The notes under the pieces were generated by a model. The model was not told where the DNA came from. It searched no databases and saw only the letters and a list, made by a program, of their open reading frames with translations. Shown piece after piece: positions 34,751 through 43,226 of a DNA stretch of 64,000 nucleotides. Both the position numbers and the translations under genes were made by a program. The DNA comes from Pinibacter aurantiacus. Its GTDB lineage: Bacteria; Bacteroidota; Bacteroidia; Chitinophagales; Chitinophagaceae. Where the stretch lies: NCBI RefSeq assembly GCF_019130065.1, contig NZ_JAHSPG010000001.1, forward strand, positions 1-64,000, given 5' to 3'. Each line of letters opens with the position of its first letter. Positions within the stretch are counted from its first letter, which is position 1.

Positions 34751-35161
34751 TTATTTCTCTCCCGCCAGTTCCATCACCACATCCCATTCTTCATCTGTAA
34801 CCGGCTGAACGGACAAGCGGCCGAGGCGAACTAGTGCCATGTCTTTTAAACGTTTATCTGCTTTTACCTGGGCAAGTGTCACAGGATTCTTTAATTTTCT
34901 TACGGGCTTCAGATCAACCACTACCCATGCTTCCTCATCTGTCGTCGGATCCTGGTATGCCTCTTTGGCAACCTTGGCAATACCAACAATTTCCACACCT
35001 TCATTGCTGTGATAAAAAAACACCTGATCGTTTTTTTTCATTGCCTTCATGAAATTACGTGCTGCATAGTTGCGAACACCATCCCAGAATGTTTGCTTGT
35101 CTTCCACAAACTTGTCCCAGCTGTATTTGAAAGGTTCTGATTTTACTAACCAGTAGGCCAT
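34751..35161 (-). CDS. EVE-domain protein
   Basis: A 136-residue protein that is a single EVE domain (YWLVKSEPFKYSWDKF..WDGVRNYAARNFMKAMKKNDQVFFYHSN..IVGIAKVAKEAYQDPT). EVE domains are PUA-like and bind modified bases in DNA or RNA. In bacteria they occur both in housekeeping settings and fused to defence nucleases; this one is free-standing, and its neighbours (sirtuin, pcm) do not point to defence. The ATG start is typical of the family. Confidence 0.9.
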   Translation of the reverse strand: MAYWLVKSEPFKYSWDKFVEDKQTFWDGVRNYAARNFMKAMKKNDQVFFYHSNEGVEIVGIAKVAKEAYQDPTTDEEAWVVVDLKPVRKLKNPVTLAQVKADKRLKDMALVRLGRLSVQPVTDEEWDVVMELAGEK

Positions 35162-35226
35162 GTGAAGTTTTGAGTTTTAAGTTATGAGTTGTGAGTTGTT
35201 AGCGCTATAAAAATAAGACGTTTCGT

Positions 35227-35358
35227 GACAAGTTGAGAGTTGAGAATTGAGAGTTGAGAGTTCTTTAATGTTGAATATTTTGATATAAATGTAACTGCCT
35301 TTGATGAAGACTTTTTATCAATACTCACTTTCAACTCTCAATTCTCCACTCTCAACTA
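35227..35358. repeat. Inverted repeat, GAGAGTTGAG family
   Basis: The arms are 35227-35262 (GTTGAGAGTTGAGAATTGAG) and about 35330-35358 (CAACTCTCAATTCTCCACTC). The second arm abuts the pcm stop codon. Confidence 0.75.
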
Positions 35359-36015
35359 CTAATTGTTTTTCCCCTCCAGCATAGGCACAAACGAAAAGTT
35401 ATCGAACACTTCTTCGTGCAGGCTGCCGTCTGCCAGCTTGGTAAGGCGCTTCATTTTCTGAACGGAGCCTTCTCCCAACGGGATGACCATTCTACCGCCG
35501 ACTTTCATTTGCTCCACTAACTTTTGCGGAACAAATGGCGCTGCTGCTGTAATAATTACTTTGTCAAACGGAGCATAAGTTGGCAATCCTTCAAAGCCAT
35601 CTCCAAAAAAGCATTTAACGTTGGGGTATTTTTTGAGCAGGGGGAATTGTTTGTTGAGATCAAAAAGCATTTTCTGACGCTCAATGGTAAAAACCTGCGC
35701 TTTCATTTCTCCCAGAATGCAAGCCTGGTAAGCGCTCCCTGTGCCTATTTCCAATACTTTGTCAAATGGATTTATGTCCAGCAACTGGCTCTGGTAAGCC
35801 ACAGTGTAAGGCTGAGAAATGGTTTGTTGCTGCGCGATGGGGAAAGCCCTGTCTTCGTAAGCTACTTTATCAAAAGCAGAATCGAGGAAAAAATGCCGTG
35901 GCACCGTATTGATCGCCGTTAGTACTCTTTCGTCTGTAATTCCTTTTGATTGCAGTAAATCTACTAGTTTTTTTCGTAGTCCTTTGTGTCGGTATGTGTC
36001 TTCGAATGTCCTCAT
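35359..36015 (-). CDS. pcm: Protein-L-isoaspartate O-methyltransferase
   Basis: A 218-residue protein matching PCMT: the N-terminal helix DTYRHKGLRKKLVDLLQSKGITDERVLTAINTVPRHFFLD and the motif AYEDRAFPI..QTISQPYTVAYQSQLL. The SAM-binding motif I VLEIGTGSAYQACILGEM and GDGFEGLPTYAPFDKVIITAAAPFVPQKLVEQMKVGGRMVIPLG follow. It methylates isoaspartate in aged proteins to start their repair. Typical length and start. Confidence 0.93.
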   Translation of the reverse strand: MRTFEDTYRHKGLRKKLVDLLQSKGITDERVLTAINTVPRHFFLDSAFDKVAYEDRAFPIAQQQTISQPYTVAYQSQLLDINPFDKVLEIGTGSAYQACILGEMKAQVFTIERQKMLFDLNKQFPLLKKYPNVKCFFGDGFEGLPTYAPFDKVIITAAAPFVPQKLVEQMKVGGRMVIPLGEGSVQKMKRLTKLADGSLHEEVFDNFSFVPMLEGKNN

Positions 36016-36473
36016 AAGTCGCCTGCAAGATACTTAAACCCTTTAAAAACATAATTTTATTTGCCAATATGGCAGCTTATTTTTTATTCACATAGAGTTG
36101 TATATCAATATGATAAAAATGCCTTCTTTTATTTTTTGCCAGCCTCCTAAGTGTATCCACTTAAAAAAAATGTAGCTAAAAATTTGTTCAGTATATAAAC
36201 GCAGTATATTTTCGCACTATGTTACGGAATTTACGTAACCGTTTTTAATCCGGTCCACTACCTATCAATACCTCCAATTAATTTAATATTTCCTGAAAGC
36301 TTTCGCGGCTTGATCTAATCCATCAGTTGTGTATTTATCCAATTCGATCTCCTAAGACATTTCCGTCTTTATAATTCCATTCCTCGAATACCCATCACTC
36401 GATGCGTAACTGGTTTTCGCATGCCTGAAGTGACCCAAGTAATCTGTTTTTACCTTATTTAAATACAACAATT
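36016..36473 (+). promoter_or_regulatory. Long leader and possible promoter of the T9SS cargo gene
   Basis: The 458-nt gap holds no gene. TTTG at 36183-36186, an 18-nt spacer and TATATTTT at 36205-36212 (seven of eight matches to TAnnTTTG) form a possible promoter. Transcription would start near 36219, leaving a leader of about 255 nt. Nothing else was recognised. Confidence 0.4.
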
Positions 36474-38042
36474 ATGATCAAATTGTACCCAAACCGTGCA
36501 TTTAAAGCACTCTTGACTTTAACAGTCGCTTCTTTTTCAGTTCTTTCTTTGTCTGCTCAGTGCCCTACCGGTTCTGTATCAGCTGTAGCCGGAACTACTT
36601 ACACTAACGGACAAGTAGTATGCGTTTCAGGTAATTTTACAAGTGGAACGATTACTCTTAACAGTGGTTCACAGCTTGTAATTGCAACTGGTGGCTCCTT
36701 CAAAGGAAATATCAACGCAGCTAGCAATGTGCAAATCTATGTTCAGGCAGACGCAACTTTCCAACCTGGAAGTGTAAACAATTTCGTTGGTAAAATCACT
36801 AACTACGGAACAACAACGATTAAATTCAATCTGCCTAGCGGAACAGAAGTTATAAACAACAAATCTTTGGAAATAAGCAATGGCGTTAATCTCGGTAATG
36901 TTACCGTTACAAACTCTTCTTGCGGTTATTTGACTATTTACGGTGGTTTGAACCTAAGTGGTAACGCTTCTACGTTTTCAAACAATGGTTCTGTATCTGT
37001 TGTTGGTGGCGGCCTTACTCTTGAAGGAGGCAACCAGTTGATCAACAGAGGACAAATGTATGTCAATGGTAAGTTTATATTGAGAGGAAAAATCACCAAC
37101 GATGGTCGCCTTGTTTTCTCAAGCGGCAATTCAACCATCGAAGGCTCCGACTCTTTGATCAATAGAAATGTTTTTGTAATTGGAGGTTCTGCTACAGTTA
37201 ACAAAGCAATTCGCAACGATGGTTTGTTCTGGATTGGCGGTGCTGCAAGTTTTCAAAACTCGTACAACTTCAACCAAACAAATGCTGCTGCTTATTTAAG
37301 AGTTGACGGCTCAATGACATATGCTAACGTTGTTGGCGGTAGTGGTGTTGCGCATATTGCAGGTTCTAAAGCTAGTCAAAACGGCGGTCAGTTCTTGCTT
37401 GCAACTACAACAACGGTTAAAGACACTAACAACTATGCAGCTGTTGGTGCTAACGCGGCTAAACCTTGCGGTAGCAGCGAAAGCCAATTGCCTTTACCTA
37501 TCATCCTGCAGAACTTTACGGCAAAAGCAAGTGGTAGCGCGGCACAACTGAACTGGTCAACAGTTTCTGAATTGAATGGTAAAGCAATGATTGTTCAACA
37601 CAGCACTGACGGTGTTAGCTTTGAAGACATCCAAACAGTTGCATCAACAACCAATAGTTCACTTGTTCAGAATTATTCTTATATTGATAACAATGTGGCG
37701 AATGGTGTTAACTACTACCGTTTGAAACTTGTTTCTTCTGACGCTCCGATTTCTTATAGCGCTGTAGTTGCAGTGAAATTCAATGCAACAGCAGAACAAC
37801 AAGCAATCAGCGTGTTCCCGAATCCGTTCCTTGATCATTTCACAGTGAAGTTTGCAGATGTAAAAGGCAGCAACGTTGTTGCTAAATTGTACAATGCACA
37901 AGGTGCTGCTATTTTGGTTCAATCATTCAACAGTGCAGCTTCTGTAACAATCAATACGCCTGCAACTTTAGCGAAAGGTGTATATGTATTGGAAATTAGC
38001 GCTAACGGCGAAAAATATTATCATAGATTAATGAAGCTTTAA
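36474..38042 (+). CDS. Secreted T9SS-sorted protein with repetitive beta-rich body
   Basis: A 522-residue protein with a signal peptide (to about residue 28, SLSA). The body (about 30-320) is made of short repeats rich in Gly, Asn, Ser and Thr (LNSGSQLVIATGGSFKGNI; ITNYGTTTIKF; ITNDGRLVFSSGNSTIEG) that look like a beta-solenoid. Residues about 345-435 are Ig-like, and 445-522 form a type A T9SS sorting domain (FPNPFLDHFTVKF..LYNAQGAAI..LAKGVYVLEISANGEKYYHRLMKL). It is secreted by the gliding-type IX system and probably surface-attached. Function unknown; an adhesin-like role is possible. Confidence 0.85.
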   Translation: MIKLYPNRAFKALLTLTVASFSVLSLSAQCPTGSVSAVAGTTYTNGQVVCVSGNFTSGTITLNSGSQLVIATGGSFKGNINAASNVQIYVQADATFQPGSVNNFVGKITNYGTTTIKFNLPSGTEVINNKSLEISNGVNLGNVTVTNSSCGYLTIYGGLNLSGNASTFSNNGSVSVVGGGLTLEGGNQLINRGQMYVNGKFILRGKITNDGRLVFSSGNSTIEGSDSLINRNVFVIGGSATVNKAIRNDGLFWIGGAASFQNSYNFNQTNAAAYLRVDGSMTYANVVGGSGVAHIAGSKASQNGGQFLLATTTTVKDTNNYAAVGANAAKPCGSSESQLPLPIILQNFTAKASGSAAQLNWSTVSELNGKAMIVQHSTDGVSFEDIQTVASTTNSSLVQNYSYIDNNVANGVNYYRLKLVSSDAPISYSAVVAVKFNATAEQQAISVFPNPFLDHFTVKFADVKGSNVVAKLYNAQGAAILVQSFNSAASVTINTPATLAKGVYVLEISANGEKYYHRLMKL

Positions 38043-38066
38043 TTAAGCATTCCGACACATTTCCTG

Positions 38067-38094
38067 AGCCCTGGCATACGCCGGGGCTTTTTTT
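38067..38094 (+). terminator. Terminator of the T9SS cargo gene
   Basis: The stem AGCCCTGGC / GCCGGGGCT (one G-U) with loop ATAC is followed by TTTTTTT. It starts 25 nt after the stop codon. Confidence 0.9.
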
Positions 38095-38258
38095 GCACAG
38101 AGGGACAGAGAACACAGAAGGGAAGTAAAAATTTAAAAGTCAAAATTCAAAAAATGTCCGATTGCAATCGAGCTTTTAGATTGTCAACCATTTGATTTTT
38201 GACATTTAATTGTTGTTATGAATTTAAACTCTGTGCCCTCTGTTCCTCTGTGGCAAAA
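38095..38258. repeat. Two nested inverted repeats between convergent genes
   Basis: Outer arms CACAGAGGGACAGAGAACAC (from 38096) and CTCTGTGCCCTCTGTTCCTC (from 38230), and inner arms AAAAGTCAAAATTC (about 38138) and GATTTTTGACATTT (about 38191), are reverse-complementary in order. The element lies between two terminators of convergent genes. Confidence 0.65.
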
Positions 38259-38281
38259 AAAAAGACGCCCCAAGGGCGTCT
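38253..38281 (-). terminator. Terminator of der
   Basis: A perfect 8-bp stem AGACGCCC / GGGCGTCT with loop CAA lies 24 nt after the der stop codon. The A-run 38255-38263 gives a U-run on the minus strand. Confidence 0.9.
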
Positions 38282-38305
38282 CTCAACTAACTATAGTAAA
38301 GTCTC

Positions 38306-39622
38306 TTATTTCTTCCTGAAGAAAATCCTCACCGGAACTCCCGTAAAGTTGAAATCTTCTCTCAACTTATTCTCAAGGTAATTCTTATATGGAGTTTTGA
38401 TATCATCCGGATAGTTCGTGAAGAACGCGAATGATGGAACGTTTGTCGGCAATTGCGTTACATACTTGATCGAAACCGCATGACCGCGTACAACCGGCGC
38501 GTGATAGGCTTTCATTGCGTTCTGCATCGCTTCATTCAACTGGGAAGTCGGGATTTTGCGTTGCTTGTTTTCAAAAACTTCCAAACCGGTTTCAATGGCT
38601 TTGAAAATTCTTGTTTTGTCTTTTACTGAAATGAAAATAATAGGCACGTCAGTAAACGGCGCAATTTTTTGCTTCAGTTGTTTTTCGTAATCACGGGCTG
38701 TATTGGTTTCCTTTTCCATCAGGTCCCATTTGTTTACCAAAAAAACAATACCCTTTCCTTTTTTTGCAGCAAGGCCAAAGATATTCAGGTCCTGTGCCGT
38801 AATGCCTTGTTTTGCGTCGATCAGCAGCAAACAAACATCTGCTTCATCCATTGCTTTGATGGCGCGGATCACGGAATAAAATTCCAGGTCCTCGTTCACT
38901 TTATTTTTACGACGGATACCGGCTGTATCGATCAATACAAATTCTTTCTCGAAAAGGTTATAGTGCGTGTGAATCGTGTCACGCGTTGTACCTGCAATGT
39001 CGCTTACAATAGTTCTTTCCTCTCCCACCAATGCATTCAGCAAAGAAGATTTACCTACGTTCGGCTGACCAATGATCGCAAACTTTGGAAGCGGTTTTTC
39101 GTCTTCCATTGCCTGCAAATGATCTTCTGTGATAAGTGCACTTACAGCATCAAGCAATTCACCCGAACCACTACCGCTCATTGCGGAAATGAAGAATGTA
39201 TTTTCAATGCCGAGTCCGTAAAACTCAGAAGCCTCCAGGTATCTTTCGTGGTTGTCTACTTTATTTACCGCAAGGAAAACCGGTTTGGGAGAACGGCGCA
39301 AAAGATTCGCCATCGCATCATCCAGATCTGTGATACCTGTAACGGTATCTGTCATAAAGATGACAGCGTTTGCTTCTTCCAAAGCAATCAACACCTGCTT
39401 TTTTATTTCTCTTTCAAAAACGTCTTCACTCTGAGGTACGAAACCTCCTGTATCAATTACGTTGAATGATTTTCCGGCCCATTCAGCCACTCCATACTGA
39501 CGGTCGCGTGTTACGCCGCTAACGTCGTCAACAATAGCTTTACGCTGCTCCAACAAACGGTTGAAGAACGTACTTTTCCCCACATTGGGCCTTCCTACTA
39601 TTGCCACTGTAAATCCTGCCAT
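38306..39622 (-). CDS. der: Ribosome-assembly GTPase Der (EngA)
   Basis: The start was set at the ATG at 39622 (MAGFTVAIVGRPNVGKS); the longer frame is repeat DNA. The 438-residue protein has two GTPase domains in tandem: G1 GRPNVGKST and DTGGF, then G1 GQPNVGKSS, DTAGIRRK and NKWD. A C-terminal KH-like domain ends NFTGVPVRIFFRKK. Der helps assemble the 50S subunit. Typical length; it lies near era but is separated from it by repeat DNA. Confidence 0.96.
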   Translation of the reverse strand: MAGFTVAIVGRPNVGKSTFFNRLLEQRKAIVDDVSGVTRDRQYGVAEWAGKSFNVIDTGGFVPQSEDVFEREIKKQVLIALEEANAVIFMTDTVTGITDLDDAMANLLRRSPKPVFLAVNKVDNHERYLEASEFYGLGIENTFFISAMSGSGSGELLDAVSALITEDHLQAMEDEKPLPKFAIIGQPNVGKSSLLNALVGEERTIVSDIAGTTRDTIHTHYNLFEKEFVLIDTAGIRRKNKVNEDLEFYSVIRAIKAMDEADVCLLLIDAKQGITAQDLNIFGLAAKKGKGIVFLVNKWDLMEKETNTARDYEKQLKQKIAPFTDVPIIFISVKDKTRIFKAIETGLEVFENKQRKIPTSQLNEAMQNAMKAYHAPVVRGHAVSIKYVTQLPTNVPSFAFFTNYPDDIKTPYKNYLENKLREDFNFTGVPVRIFFRKK

Positions 39623-39925
39623 GATTCTGATTTGATGGTTGTTTGTTGATCGTTTTTGGTTGTTGGGCTTTAAATACAAGCATTCCTAACAACTTTCAAC
39701 CATTAACTAACAAAGTCTATTTAAATTAAAATACAATTTCAAAATATCGATCTGATAAACACCAACGCTGCCAACCTGTGTTTGCTTTGATCATTCTTAA
39801 ATTTCAGGGCGAATGCGATTCGCACAATTCCTATTGAACATTCCGGTTGTTTGACAGGGCGAATGCGATTCGCCCCTACGCCATTCTCAACTTTCAATTC
39901 TCAATTCTCAACTCTCAACTCTCAA
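39623..39925. repeat. Intergenic cluster of GCGAATGCGATTCGCC and GAGAGTTGAG elements
   Basis: Two copies of GGCGAATGCGATTCGC (about 39809 and 39858; the second followed by CCCTAC) and, next to the era stop codon, an arm CAACTTTCAATTCTCAATTC (39889-39920). The palindrome recurs at 42053, 42127 and 47820. No gene is seen. Confidence 0.7.
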
Positions 39926-40795
39926 TTACTTATACCCGTATTCCTTCAAAAACGTTTCATTGTCTCTCCACTTCGGACGCACTTTTACAAACAGTTCGAG
40001 AAACACTTTGTTGCCGACAAATTTTTCAATTTCAAGTCTTGCCTGCGTGCCCAGCTTTTTAATCATGGTGCCTTTTTCGCCGAGCAGAATGCCTTTTTGG
40101 GTATCACGCTGCACTATAATATCTGCTGTAATTTTTATTAAGGTCTGTTTTTCTTTAAACTCCTGTACTAAAACAGTGGTGTGGTAAGGAATTTCATCCT
40201 GATACAGTTGATAGATCTGTTCGCGGATCAGTTCACCGACAAAAAAGCGTGTTGACAGATCACTCAATTCGTCGCCCTCAAAGAAAGGTTCCCCTTCCGG
40301 TAAAAATGAAAGAATTTCTTTCAGCAATTCGTCTACTCCAATTTTCTTGAGGGCAGAAACTGCTACTACTTTTTTAGCGTAGGGTTTTTCTTTGAAAAAA
40401 TTTACCGCGTCTTCCAGCTTTGTACCTTTTGCGCCTTCTATTTTATTGATCACAACAAGCGCAGGCACTTTTAGTTTTAAACTGGAGAAAATAGCGTCAC
40501 ATTCTGCAAGATCTTCATACAAGTCGACCAGCAGCAGGGCCAAATCTGCATCTTCCAAAGCTCCTTTTACGGACTGCATCATTTTTTCGTGCAGCTTATA
40601 CTTCGGTTCGATGATGCCGGGTGTATCGGAGAAAATAATCTGGTAATCTTTTTCGGTCAGAATGCCTTTAATGCGATGGCGGGTCGTTTGCACCTTCGGT
40701 GAAACAATAGCCAGCTTTTCATCCATAAAAGCATTGAGCAAAGTGCTCTTTCCCGCGTTGGGCTTTCCAAATATGTTTACAAAACCGGTCTTCAT
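39926..40795 (-). CDS. era: Ribosome-maturation GTPase Era
   Basis: A 289-residue protein. The GTPase domain has G1 GKPNAGKS, G3 DTPGI and G4 NKIE (in place of NKxD). A KH domain (about 200-289) has ILLGEKGTMIKKLGTQARLEIEKFVGNKVFLELFVKVRPKWR. Era binds the 3' end of 16S rRNA during 30S maturation. The last codon is followed directly by a GAGAGTTGAG-type repeat arm. Confidence 0.95.
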   Translation of the reverse strand: MKTGFVNIFGKPNAGKSTLLNAFMDEKLAIVSPKVQTTRHRIKGILTEKDYQIIFSDTPGIIEPKYKLHEKMMQSVKGALEDADLALLLVDLYEDLAECDAIFSSLKLKVPALVVINKIEGAKGTKLEDAVNFFKEKPYAKKVVAVSALKKIGVDELLKEILSFLPEGEPFFEGDELSDLSTRFFVGELIREQIYQLYQDEIPYHTTVLVQEFKEKQTLIKITADIIVQRDTQKGILLGEKGTMIKKLGTQARLEIEKFVGNKVFLELFVKVRPKWRDNETFLKEYGYK

Positions 40796-40808
40796 GATTT
40801 TTTTGCTT

Positions 40809-40908
40809 TACCACTAAGGCACTGAGGGCACAAAGATACGGTAAGGAGGAGCGTACGAAGTACAACTACTATTAACATTAGTATCCTCAGTGCCTCTGTG
40901 GCAAAATT
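40809..40908. repeat. Inverted repeat, CACTAAG family (diverged)
   Basis: TACCACTAAGGCACTGAGGG on the left and ATCCTCAGTGCCTCTGTGG on the right. It lies between the tRNA terminator and the era start. Confidence 0.7.
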
Positions 40909-40926
40909 TCTTAAATGCCTTAAATG

Positions 40927-40953
40927 AAAAAAGGCTCAAACGAGCCTCTTTTT
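40927..40953. terminator. Terminator next to the tRNA
   Basis: The stem AGGCTC / GAGCCT (40932-40947) with loop AAAC has an A-run before it and a T-run after it, so it can act in both directions. For the minus-strand tRNA it starts about 4 nt after the 3' end. Confidence 0.8.
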
Positions 40954-40956
40954 GTG

Positions 40957-41028
<72 letters not shown>

Positions 41029-41101
41029 ATATAATGTGTTAAAATGTTCAAATTTCGTCCCAATCGCGGTTATCGCTGTACCGTTTGTTTCGATTGGAGT
41101 G

Positions 41102-41131
41102 CAAAGATAAGGATAAGAAATTGACTACCAA
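41102..41131 (-). promoter_or_regulatory. Promoter of the initiator tRNA
   Basis: On the minus strand TTG (41129-41131), exactly 19 nt, then TATCTTTG (41102-41109). This is a full match to the Bacteroidota sigma-A pattern. It places transcription start roughly 65-70 nt before the tRNA. Confidence 0.8.
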
Positions 41132-41167
41132 ATATTTTTTGAAAATTTTCAAAGTTTTTTCTGGAAC

Positions 41168-41237
41168 GCTGAAAGCTTAATGCCTGACGCTTAACGCAGA
41201 GATCGCCGCGTTAAGCGTCAGGCATTAAGCTTTCAGC
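41168..41237. repeat. Perfect 30-bp inverted repeat, TTAATGCCTGACGC family
   Basis: The arms 41168-41197 (GCTGAAAGCTTAATGCCTGA..) and 41208-41237 are exact reverse complements over 30 bp with a 10-nt loop. The right arm ends 4 nt from the stop codon of the GIN-domain gene, where it could form a very stable 3' hairpin. Confidence 0.92.
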
Positions 41238-41241
41238 TCCT

Positions 41242-41955
41242 CTAATCTTTCTTCACAATACTGCTCGCTCCGCTGGATTGAATGTTTTTTATCATGCCGG
41301 CTCCTTTGTAATAAATATCACTGGCTCCACTCAGTTTTGCGTCAAGTTCTTTGTTTACCGTTATCTTGATTTTGGAAGCTCCTGAGGCGTTTAACGAACA
41401 TCTTTCTGTTAACAGGTCGTATCCTTTGAAGTCACTGGCTCCACTAGCCTGAATTTCCAGGACTTCCGCACTGCCTTTTATATTGGTGTCGCTTGCACCA
41501 CTTAAGCCAACCACCAGTCTTTTCACTTCCACCTCTCCTTTAAAATCGCTGGCCCCACTCAGTGACAACTCAAACAAGTCGCCGGATAATTTTCCATTTA
41601 TATAAACGTCGCTGGCACCTTCCGACTTAATACGGGTAAGTGTTCTCACAGCAATGTACACGCGCAATTTCTTGTCCCCCCTGCTCCACTTGCTGCCTTG
41701 ATCGTAGGATATCTTCAAAGTATGGCCAGCAACAACTGTTCGAATATGGTCGCGGTCCTCAGCATCTTTGGCGCTTACGGCCAATCCCTCTTTATCGGAC
41801 TGGCTTATGTATAAATCAATAGCGCTGGATACCTCAATTTCTGTAAAAGTGCTAACGGTACGCGGTGTTGCGTTCGGGTCGTTTATTACTTTATCCTGGC
41901 CCTTCGTTGCTAACGCACTTATAGTAATCAGGATTAAAAAAATAGCTTTTCTCAT
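41242..41955 (-). CDS. Exported GIN-domain (DUF2807) protein
   Basis: The start was set at the ATG at 41955 (MRKAIFLILITISALATKGQ), giving a signal peptide. The remaining 237-residue product is a DUF2807/GIN domain: VSTFTEIEVSSAIDLYISQSDKEGLAVSA and repeated (L/G)SGASD(F/I)KG turns that build a right-handed beta-helix. The biological role is unknown. It is a tandem paralogue of the next gene; SGASD turns replace the SSGS turns there. Confidence 0.85.
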   Translation of the reverse strand: MRKAIFLILITISALATKGQDKVINDPNATPRTVSTFTEIEVSSAIDLYISQSDKEGLAVSAKDAEDRDHIRTVVAGHTLKISYDQGSKWSRGDKKLRVYIAVRTLTRIKSEGASDVYINGKLSGDLFELSLSGASDFKGEVEVKRLVVGLSGASDTNIKGSAEVLEIQASGASDFKGYDLLTERCSLNASGASKIKITVNKELDAKLSGASDIYYKGAGMIKNIQSSGASSIVKKD

Positions 41956-42009
41956 TTTATGTAATGTTTTGAGTTTTGAGTTTTGAGTCATGGGGTACCA
42001 CACTCAAAA

Positions 42010-42192
42010 CTACATTTTCAACGTTCAATTTTCAACTCTCTTTCTGTTTGACAAGGCGAATGCGATTCGCCCCTACAACCCCATTTTCAACGTTCAATTT
42101 TCAATTTTCAACTCTCTTTCTGTTTGACAGGGCGAATGCGATTCGCCCCTACGCCCATTTTCAAATTTTCAAATCCCCAAATTTTCAAATTA
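42010..42192. repeat. Duplicated compound repeat (ATTTTCAA + GCGAATGCGATTCGCC)
   Basis: A unit of about 70-80 bp, ATTTTCAACGTTCAATTTTC..CTGTTTGACA(A/G)GGCGAATGCG..CCCCTAC, occurs twice in tandem (about 42011-42078 and 42084-42152). It is followed by ATTTTCAAATTTTCAAATCC, which abuts the stop codon of the second GIN-domain gene. Confidence 0.75.
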
Positions 42193-42903
42193 ATTAGTCT
42201 TATTGATGCTTCCGCCGCTGCCGGTTGAAATCTTCACAATATTGCCTGTGCCTTTGTAGCGAATGCTGCCGCCACTTGATGCTTCGGCTACTAGGCCGGT
42301 GCTTACATTTGTTTCAATTACGCCACCGCTATTTACATCCGCTGTGCAGTTTTTGGTAACAAAATCATATCCTTTAAACACTGCTCCACTGCTTGTTTTT
42401 ATCACCAGTTCATCGCCACTTCCTGAAAGTGATGCCTGTGATCCGCTGCTTTGTTTTACCACCATTTTCGTGCTTTTCATTGCACCTTTGAAAGTGCTGC
42501 CGGAACTGAGACTGAGCGCCATTTGTCCGGTATTAAGACTACCGTCAACTGTTATTTGAGCGCCTGCAGAACCTTCCAAACTTGTGAGCTCAGGAACCGC
42601 CACATATACTTTCAATTGTTTACCTTTTGAACCTTTGGGATATAGCGAATAGTCGTAAGAAATTTTTAAAACACCGTCATGAACTTCTGTAGTCAGATTG
42701 TTGCGATCTTCTATAGTGGCTGCGCTGGCTACCACCTGTTGGGTCCCCTGGGAAAGCATGAGTTGGATGCCTGCCGATACGTCAATGGCATTGAATTTTG
42801 CAACAGTTCTCACTTCTGCATTGTTGTCTTTCACAACTTTATTCTGTGCGATGGCAACCATGGCGAATGCGAGGCCCAGCAAGGATAAGAGCATTTTTTG
42901 CAT
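42190..42903 (-). CDS. Exported GIN-domain (DUF2807) protein
   Basis: A 237-residue protein with a signal peptide (MQKMLLSLLGLAFAMVAIAQ). VAKFNAIDVSAGIQLMLSQGTQQVVASA and the repeated turns SSGSTFKGA, SSGSQASL and SSGAVFKGYDF are those of DUF2807. It has the same length and layout as its downstream paralogue, so the pair probably arose by tandem duplication. The stop codon TAA runs straight into a TTTGAAAATTTG repeat arm. Confidence 0.85.
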   Translation of the reverse strand: MQKMLLSLLGLAFAMVAIAQNKVVKDNNAEVRTVAKFNAIDVSAGIQLMLSQGTQQVVASAATIEDRNNLTTEVHDGVLKISYDYSLYPKGSKGKQLKVYVAVPELTSLEGSAGAQITVDGSLNTGQMALSLSSGSTFKGAMKSTKMVVKQSSGSQASLSGSGDELVIKTSSGAVFKGYDFVTKNCTADVNSGGVIETNVSTGLVAEASSGGSIRYKGTGNIVKISTGSGGSINKTN

Positions 42904-43226
42904 AACAGTTATTTTAAGGTGTGACGGTCCTGCGGAAAAAAAGTTACAGGTTTTTCCATTTTTTATCCATTAATTTTGCGGTATCATTTACAATCAATTA
43001 TAAAAGAAGTGATCCGGGCCCGGCACATTTTTATAATTGTCTTGTAAAGTCAGTTCCCGGGGTGCCTATTTTTTGCATAGCAAAATGGCTGAGATAATAC
43101 CCGTAGAACCTGATCAGGGTAATGCCTGCGCAGGGAAGGTGGCCAAAACTTCGTTGTTTCTATCCGCATTCGCTTACGCAGCATTTCCATCAAAAACAAT
43201 TTTTGTTAACCTTAAATGCATTTCGC
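42904..43226 (+). promoter_or_regulatory. Divergent region with promoter and riboswitch leader
   Basis: The 323-nt gap between the GIN gene and the TonB-dependent receptor. TAATTTTG at 42971-42978 matches TAnnTTTG on the plus strand and would start a leader about 70 nt before the TPP riboswitch; a -33 TTG is not seen. Confidence 0.4.
43054..43138 (+). promoter_or_regulatory. TPP riboswitch (THI element)
   Basis: The conserved parts occur in order: CCCGGGGTGCC, GGCTGAGATAATACCC, GAACCTGATCAGGGTAATGC and CTGCGCAGGGA. This is the standard thiamine-pyrophosphate aptamer. It ends about 90 nt before the start codon of the TonB-dependent receptor, so TPP should turn that gene off. Confidence 0.95.

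Noticed and set aside
34751-35161. EVE protein as part of a defence system
   Set aside because: It is free-standing and flanked by housekeeping-type genes (sirtuin, pcm), with no restriction or nuclease gene nearby.
38669-39469. Open frame of 266 codons on the plus strand
   Set aside because: It is antisense to der; Cys- and Phe-rich shadow frame.
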